From: Actinomycetota bacterium
GTDB lineage: Bacteria > Actinomycetota > Actinomycetes > Nanopelagicales > Nanopelagicaceae
Length of the DNA stretch: 9,169 nt
Assembly: GCA_947496345.1 (NCBI GenBank)
Contig: CANMCL010000031.1
Location: 1-9,169 of the forward strand
Direction of reading: 5' to 3'
Positions 4,793 to 9,169 of this stretch are shown here, piece by piece (the first letter of the stretch is position 1; each line of letters starts with the position of its first letter). A program made the position numbers and the translations under genes. The notes under the pieces were generated by a model, which worked only from the letters and a program-made list of their open reading frames with translations, was not told the origin of the DNA and made no database searches.

Positions 4793-6746
4793 AAGAATTT
4801 AACCCTTCTGAAATCAGCTTCATTACATTTGGATCAGCCAATGTTGTGGCATCGCCAACTGCGCGATTTTCAGCAACATCCTTTAGTAACCGGCGCATAA
4901 TTTTTCCACTGCGCGTCTTTGGAAGTTCTGCCACAACCATAATCTGACGCGGGCGAGCGATTGCGCCGATCTCCTTGGTTACGTGAGCGCGCAACTCTTT
5001 GACCAACTCTTCGCCGCCGACATTTGGTATTCCGCCGCGCAAAATAACGAAGGCGACAATGCCTTGGCCGGTCATCTCATCTGCTGCACCAACGACTGCT
5101 GCTTCAGCGACCGCTTCGTGTGAAACCAAAGCAGACTCAACTTCAGTAGTTGAAATGCGGTGTCCAGAAACGTTCATAACATCATCAACGCGGCCCATTA
5201 GCCATGTCGCGCCATCTCCATCTAACTTCGCGCCATCGCCAGCAAAGTAAATTCCTTTAAAACGTGACCAGTAAGTTTCTTTATAACGCTCGTCTTCGCC
5301 CCAAACACCACGCAACATTGAAGGCCATGGTTGATCCAAAATTAAGAATCCACCGTGTCCATTAGGAACTGGCACGCCTTGATCATCAACAACTTTTGCG
5401 CTGATTCCTGGAAGTGCTTTCATTGCAGATCCTGGTTTGGTTGCGGTAACGCCAGGAAGTGGTGAAATCATGATCGCGCCAGTTTCGGTCTGCCACCAAG
5501 TGTCAACGATCGGACAATTGTTTGCACCAATTACTTCGCGATACCACATCCACGCCTCTGGATTAATTGGTTCACCAACTGATCCAAGTAAACGCAACGA
5601 AGATAAATTGTGAGCCTGTGGGAATTCATCTCCCCACTTCATCCAAGTACGAATCAAAGTCGGTGCGGTGTACAAAATAGTAACGCCGTACTTTGCGATT
5701 ATTTCAAAGAGGCGACCTTTATGTGGTGTATCAGGAGTTCCTTCATACATAACCTGCGTAGCACCATTGATTAAAGGCCCATAAACAACATAAGAATGGC
5801 CGGTAATCCAACCAACATCGGCGGTACACCAGTAAATATCTGTTTCGGGTTTGATATCAAAGACCACGCGATGTGTGTATGCCGCTTGGGTTAAATACCC
5901 ACCTGTTGTGTGGAAAATTCCCTTTGGCTTGGCAGTTGTTCCAGATGTGTAAAGAATAAAGAGCGGGTGCTCGCTGTCAAAGAATTCAGGTGTATGTGAC
6001 TTACTTTGGCGGTTAACAATTTCATGCCACCAGATATCACGATTTGAGTTCCAAGCAGTTTCTTGATTCGTGCGCTTTACAACCAGAACTTTTGCCACGT
6101 TGTGTTGACCCTTTAACGCTTCATCAACTGCGGGCTTAAGGGCAAATGCTGACCCTTTGCGGAAGCCACCATCTGCAGTAATTACCAACTTGGCATCGGC
6201 ATCTTGGATACGAGATAAAAGTGCATCTGCTGAAAATCCACCGAAGACGACTGAATGAACAGCACCGATTCGCGCACATGCCAACATCGCGACAGCGGCC
6301 TCTGGGATCATCGGCATATAAATTGCTACGCGATCGCCAGCGCTGATCCCGAGTTCAGTTAGCGCATGTGCTGCTTGCGAAACATCTTCGAGCATCTGCG
6401 AATAAGTAATTGTGCGAGTATCACCGGGCTCACCTTCAAAGTGGAAAGCGATTCGTTCTCCACGGCCAGCTGCGATGTGACGATCAAGTGCGTTTACCGA
6501 AGCATTTATCTTGCCGCCAATAAACCATTTGGCGTATGGAGGATTCCATTCCAAAACTTGATCCCACTTCTTATCCCAAGTCAGCTCACGCGCTTGTTCT
6601 TCCCAAAAGGCTAAACGGTCTTTATCTGCGTGTGCATATAAATCAGGTTTCGCAGTCGCTTGCGCGGCAAATGCGGGGCTCGGAGGAAAGAGCCGGTTCT
6701 CCTGCGAAAGATTTTCGATTGAATCGCCGATTTTTTCTGAACTCAT
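4776..6746 (-). CDS. acs: acetyl-CoA synthetase (acetate-CoA ligase, AMP-forming)
   Basis: A 656-residue cytoplasmic enzyme that activates acetate to acetyl-AMP and then acetyl-CoA. The N-terminal ACS domain is at about 35-95. The phosphate loop is LYTSGTTAKPKG (265-276), with Ala in place of the usual second Gly of TSGSTGKPKG. DTWWQTETG (415-423) carries the tryptophan that limits the pocket to acetate (W418). FAGDGAKLDG and GRVDDVMNVSGHR mark the hinge, and PKTRSGKIMRR holds the adenylation lysine K615, a known acetylation target in this family. The length is normal. The ATG at 6746 fits the family N-terminus; no good Shine-Dalgarno is seen, and TAATCT ends eight bases before it. It converges on the cvpA gene with a 17-base overlap and no terminator. 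acs next to the crp-nth-marP cluster is a conserved actinobacterial arrangement. Confidence 0.97.
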   Translation of the reverse strand: MSSEKIGDSIENLSQENRLFPPSPAFAAQATAKPDLYAHADKDRLAFWEEQARELTWDKKWDQVLEWNPPYAKWFIGGKINASVNALDRHIAAGRGERIAFHFEGEPGDTRTITYSQMLEDVSQAAHALTELGISAGDRVAIYMPMIPEAAVAMLACARIGAVHSVVFGGFSADALLSRIQDADAKLVITADGGFRKGSAFALKPAVDEALKGQHNVAKVLVVKRTNQETAWNSNRDIWWHEIVNRQSKSHTPEFFDSEHPLFILYTSGTTAKPKGIFHTTGGYLTQAAYTHRVVFDIKPETDIYWCTADVGWITGHSYVVYGPLINGATQVMYEGTPDTPHKGRLFEIIAKYGVTILYTAPTLIRTWMKWGDEFPQAHNLSSLRLLGSVGEPINPEAWMWYREVIGANNCPIVDTWWQTETGAIMISPLPGVTATKPGSAMKALPGISAKVVDDQGVPVPNGHGGFLILDQPWPSMLRGVWGEDERYKETYWSRFKGIYFAGDGAKLDGDGATWLMGRVDDVMNVSGHRISTTEVESALVSHEAVAEAAVVGAADEMTGQGIVAFVILRGGIPNVGGEELVKELRAHVTKEIGAIARPRQIMVVAELPKTRSGKIMRRLLKDVAENRAVGDATTLADPNVMKLISEGLNSSKDED

Positions 6747-6754
6747 AACTCTGC

Positions 6755-6760
6755 AGATTA
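6755..6760 (-). promoter_or_regulatory. candidate -10 element of acs
   Basis: Read on the minus strand this is TAATCT, a good TANNNT hexamer, ending eight bases before the acs ATG at 6746. Transcription would start close to or on the ATG, in line with the weak Shine-Dalgarno. No convincing -35 sits at the usual distance, and I found no full Crp operator (TGTGA-N6-TCACA) upstream. Confidence 0.4.
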
Positions 6761-6809
6761 CTCGTCAATATCAACAGGCGGAAGGCTTTCCGGGTGTGGC
6801 ATAGGAGAT

Positions 6810-6998
6810 ATGGGGCAAGATCCCAGCCTTCTAACCTCGAACGAGGTGCGAGCTAGAGAAGAAGAATGGAAAGGAAAATATGTACACATCATTTCTTGTG
6901 ATGCTTCTGAAGATAATCAGCAGCCCAGCGCTCCTGGCTGGCTTGATCGCCTTCCTGCAGAAATTACTCCATCCGTAAAGATCCATAACCATCTATAG
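6810..6998 (+). CDS. possible small protein, unrecognised (62 residues)
   Basis: This open frame sits in the acs-fbaA gap and ends 18 bases before a strong intrinsic terminator, which means something on this strand is transcribed. The predicted product is hydrophilic, with a charged run RAREEEWKGKYVHI and a proline-rich second half (PSAPGWLDRLP), one cysteine, and no signal peptide or membrane segment. I do not recognise a family. Doubts: AGGAG at 6803-6807 is only two bases from the ATG, too close for a good Shine-Dalgarno. Codons such as CCC, CTA, AGA and AGC are commoner than in its neighbours. The same bases could equally be a small RNA or a leader of fbaA. A GTG at 6846 is a weaker alternative start. 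Confidence 0.35.
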   Translation: MGQDPSLLTSNEVRAREEEWKGKYVHIISCDASEDNQQPSAPGWLDRLPAEITPSVKIHNHL

Positions 6999-7016
6999 AC
7001 GGGGCCAATAGGACGG

Positions 7017-7057
7017 AAAGTCGCCATTTCCTACGCGTAATGGGAATGGCGATTTTT
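7017..7057 (+). terminator. intrinsic (Rho-independent) terminator
   Basis: The arms 7017-7031 and 7042-7056 form a 15-pair stem with two G-U wobbles (7029-7044 and 7020-7053). The core TCGCCATTTCC pairs with GGGAATGGCGA around a 10-base loop, and five Ts (7053-7057) follow. The opposite strand offers only three Ts after the stem, so it acts on plus-strand transcripts. No firm plus-strand gene lies between cvpA (ending 4792) and this point, so it must end the transcript of the doubtful small ORF, a small RNA, or an attenuated fbaA leader. Confidence 0.8.
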
Positions 7058-7084
7058 CATCCGCCTGCGAAGGTGGTTGGATTA

Positions 7085-7139
7085 GGCGTAAGCCTGAATT
7101 CGGCCCAATGACGCGCTCGGTCAGGGATTACGCCCCGAG
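7085..7139 (+). other. foldable element upstream of fbaA (candidate structured 5' leader or operator)
   Basis: GGCGTAA (7085-7091) pairs with TTACGCC (7128-7134), and CCTGA (7093-7097) with TCAGG (7121-7125), giving 12 pairs around a 23-base loop. A competing helix joins CTCGG (7116-7120) to CCGAG (7135-7139). Both cannot form fully, because the first helix's 3' arm fills the second's loop with no linker to span it. The element ends eight bases before the fbaA Shine-Dalgarno. It has no T-tract and no tRNA-like T loop. It may be an RNA leader or simply DNA symmetry at a promoter; a TAATTT hexamer at 7141-7146 could be a -10. Confidence 0.4.
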
Positions 7140-7146
7140 ATAATTT

Positions 7147-7150
7147 GGAG
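7147..7150 (+). promoter_or_regulatory. ribosome binding site of fbaA
   Basis: GGAG lies five bases before the ATG at 7156 and fixes that start. It partly follows the TAATTT hexamer (7141-7146), so if that hexamer were the -10 this Shine-Dalgarno would not be in the mRNA; the ribosome site argues for an upstream promoter. Confidence 0.65.
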
Positions 7151-7155
7151 TCATC

Positions 7156-8190
7156 ATGGCCATAGCAACCCCTGAAATTTATGCCGAAATGTTGGATCGC
7201 GCTAAGGCTGGCGCATTCGCATATCCCGCAATTAACGTTTCTTCTTCACAAACACTGATTGCAGCACTTCGTGGTTTCGCCGAAGCCGAATCAGATGGAA
7301 TTATTCAATTTTCATGGGGCGGCGCAGAATATGCATCTGGTTCAACAGTTAAGAACATGGTCGATGGCGCAGTTGCGCTCGCCGAGTTCGCTCACGTTGT
7401 CGCTAAAAATTACAATGTAAATATTGCAATTCACACCGATCACTGCCCAGCTGAAAAACTCGATGGCTACATGCGCCCACTTCTTGAAATCGGCGCACAA
7501 CGCATCAAAAACGGACAGGCCCCACTCTTTAACTCACATATGTGGGATGGCTCAGCAGTTGATATGAATGAAAATATGAAGATTGCAGATGAACTTCTTA
7601 CCAAATCCGTTGCTGCTCGCACAATTCTAGAAATCGAAATCGGCGTTGTCGGTGGCGAAGAAGATGGCGTTGAAGCAAAACACGATGCGAAGTTGTACTC
7701 AACTCCCGAAGATGCATTAATGACAATCGAAACTCTTGGACTCGGAGAGCGCGGTCGTTATATGGTCGCCGCAACATTCGGCAACGTCCACGGTGTTTAT
7801 AAGCCAGGCAACGTTGTTTTGCAGCCAAAGATTTTGCAGACGCTGCAGGATGCAGTCGTTGCGAAGAAGGGCCTTGCCGCAGGAAGTAAGCCGATGGACT
7901 TGGTTTTCCACGGTGGTTCAGGTTCTCTTCTTTCAGAAATCCGCGATTCACTTGATTACGGCGTAATTAAGATGAATATCGATACTGATACGCAATATGC
8001 ATTTACTCGTCCAGTAGCGGACCACATGCTCAAGAACTATGACGGCGTGTTAAAGATTGACAGCGAAGTTGGAAATAAAAAGATGTACGATCCACGTGCA
8101 TGGGGTAAAGCTGCTGAAGCAGGAATGGCGGCACGCGTTGTTCACGCTTGCGCTGATCTGCGTTCCACCGGTACATCACTAAAAAAGTAA
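7156..8190 (+). CDS. fbaA: class II fructose-bisphosphate aldolase
   Basis: A 344-residue zinc-dependent aldolase that interconverts fructose-1,6-bisphosphate with dihydroxyacetone phosphate and glyceraldehyde-3-phosphate in glycolysis and gluconeogenesis. Class II hallmarks are all present: HTDHCP, with the catalytic Asp D95 and zinc ligand H96; SHMWDGS (128-133); EIEIGVVGGEEDG (159-171) with metal-site glutamates; NVHGVYKPGNV with zinc ligand H212; VFHGGSGS with zinc ligand H252 and the phosphate-binding glycines; and MNIDTDTQYAFT (273-284). The length and the AIATPEIYAEML start are typical of the actinobacterial form. The start is supported by GGAG five bases upstream. It is followed 36 bases later by purA with no terminator between them, so the two may be co-transcribed; fba-purA proximity also occurs in mycobacteria (from memory). 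A terminator and a foldable element precede it. Confidence 0.97.
   Translation: MAIATPEIYAEMLDRAKAGAFAYPAINVSSSQTLIAALRGFAEAESDGIIQFSWGGAEYASGSTVKNMVDGAVALAEFAHVVAKNYNVNIAIHTDHCPAEKLDGYMRPLLEIGAQRIKNGQAPLFNSHMWDGSAVDMNENMKIADELLTKSVAARTILEIEIGVVGGEEDGVEAKHDAKLYSTPEDALMTIETLGLGERGRYMVAATFGNVHGVYKPGNVVLQPKILQTLQDAVVAKKGLAAGSKPMDLVFHGGSGSLLSEIRDSLDYGVIKMNIDTDTQYAFTRPVADHMLKNYDGVLKIDSEVGNKKMYDPRAWGKAAEAGMAARVVHACADLRSTGTSLKK

Positions 8191-9169
<979 letters not shown>

Larger units (their letters stand above)
6747..7155. other. intergenic region between acs and fbaA
   Basis: This is the only stretch over 300 bases without a firm gene. From left to right it holds the probable acs promoter (minus strand), a doubtful 62-residue ORF at 6810-6998, a small hairpin within that ORF (ACCTC-GAAC-GAGGT, 6834-6847), an intrinsic terminator for plus-strand transcripts at 7017-7057, a foldable element at 7085-7139 and the fbaA ribosome binding site. 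I find no tRNA, no tmRNA or SRP RNA signature that I recognise, and no transposon end. Confidence 0.6.

Noticed and set aside
4999..6748. Several plus-strand frames of 70-83 codons inside acs
   Set aside because: They are antisense shadows of a strongly conserved gene, with no family resemblance and no ribosome sites of note.
7109..7123. TGAC-N7-GTCA inverted repeat upstream of fbaA as a Crp operator
   Set aside because: The half-sites and spacing do not match TGTGA-N6-TCACA, and the bases are better explained by the longer foldable element.
7085..7139. tRNA-like or H-type pseudoknot RNA at the fbaA leader
   Set aside because: There is no GTTCGANNC T loop and no acceptor/CCA geometry. As a pseudoknot, the zero-length linker after the 12-pair helix could not span it, so the helices are alternatives.
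7598..7966. Minus-strand frames of 64 and 117 codons and a plus-strand frame of 76 codons inside fbaA
   Set aside because: They are overlapping frames within conserved aldolase codons; the Arg/Leu/His-rich composition is typical of non-coding readings.

Overview
The window looks like core chromosome of a streamlined actinobacterium with moderate G+C. Gene order and protein flavour point to the Actinobacteria: a Crp/GlxR-type regulator next to endonuclease III, a TlpA-like lipoprotein, a CvpA membrane protein and acetyl-CoA synthetase matches, from memory, the mycobacterial Rv3678A-Rv3667 neighbourhood. The compact layout (start/stop overlaps, tail-to-tail overlapping genes, almost no spacers) and A/T-leaning codons suggest a small-genome freshwater lineage such as the acI group (Nanopelagicales). 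That lineage assignment is inference.

Layout. 3-425 (+) is the C-terminal part of aspartate-semialdehyde dehydrogenase (asd), cut by the window edge. 422-1237 (-) is a YkuE/Rv3683-like metallophosphoesterase. Divergent from it runs a tight + strand cluster: YqeY (1287-1745), a 50-residue DUF4177-like protein (1745-1897) and a Rid-family protein (1900-2436). The Rid gene overlaps the end of crp (2372-3055, -) by 65 bases. crp is divergent from nth (3073-3771), with only 17 bases between them. nth, a thioredoxin-like lipoprotein (3768-4298) and a CvpA-domain membrane protein (4298-4792) are translationally coupled. acs (4776-6746, -) converges on them with a 17-base overlap. Bases 6747-7155 are the only real gap: a doubtful small ORF, a convincing intrinsic terminator and a structured fbaA leader. 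fbaA (7156-8190) and purA (8227 to the window end, truncated) close the window.

Functions. These are housekeeping genes: lysine/threonine/methionine precursor synthesis (asd), base-excision repair (nth), acetate activation (acs), glycolysis/gluconeogenesis (fbaA), AMP synthesis (purA), reactive enamine/imine clean-up (Rid) and global cyclic-nucleotide regulation (crp). I see no mobile element, CRISPR array, tRNA, rRNA or defence system, and nothing amounting to a new multi-gene system. The points most worth a second look are a 7-base sequence between crp and nth that reads as a -10 element on both strands at the same distance from both start codons, an intrinsic terminator with no firm gene in front of it (7017-7057), mutually exclusive foldings just before fbaA, and a MarP-position protein that lacks its protease domain.
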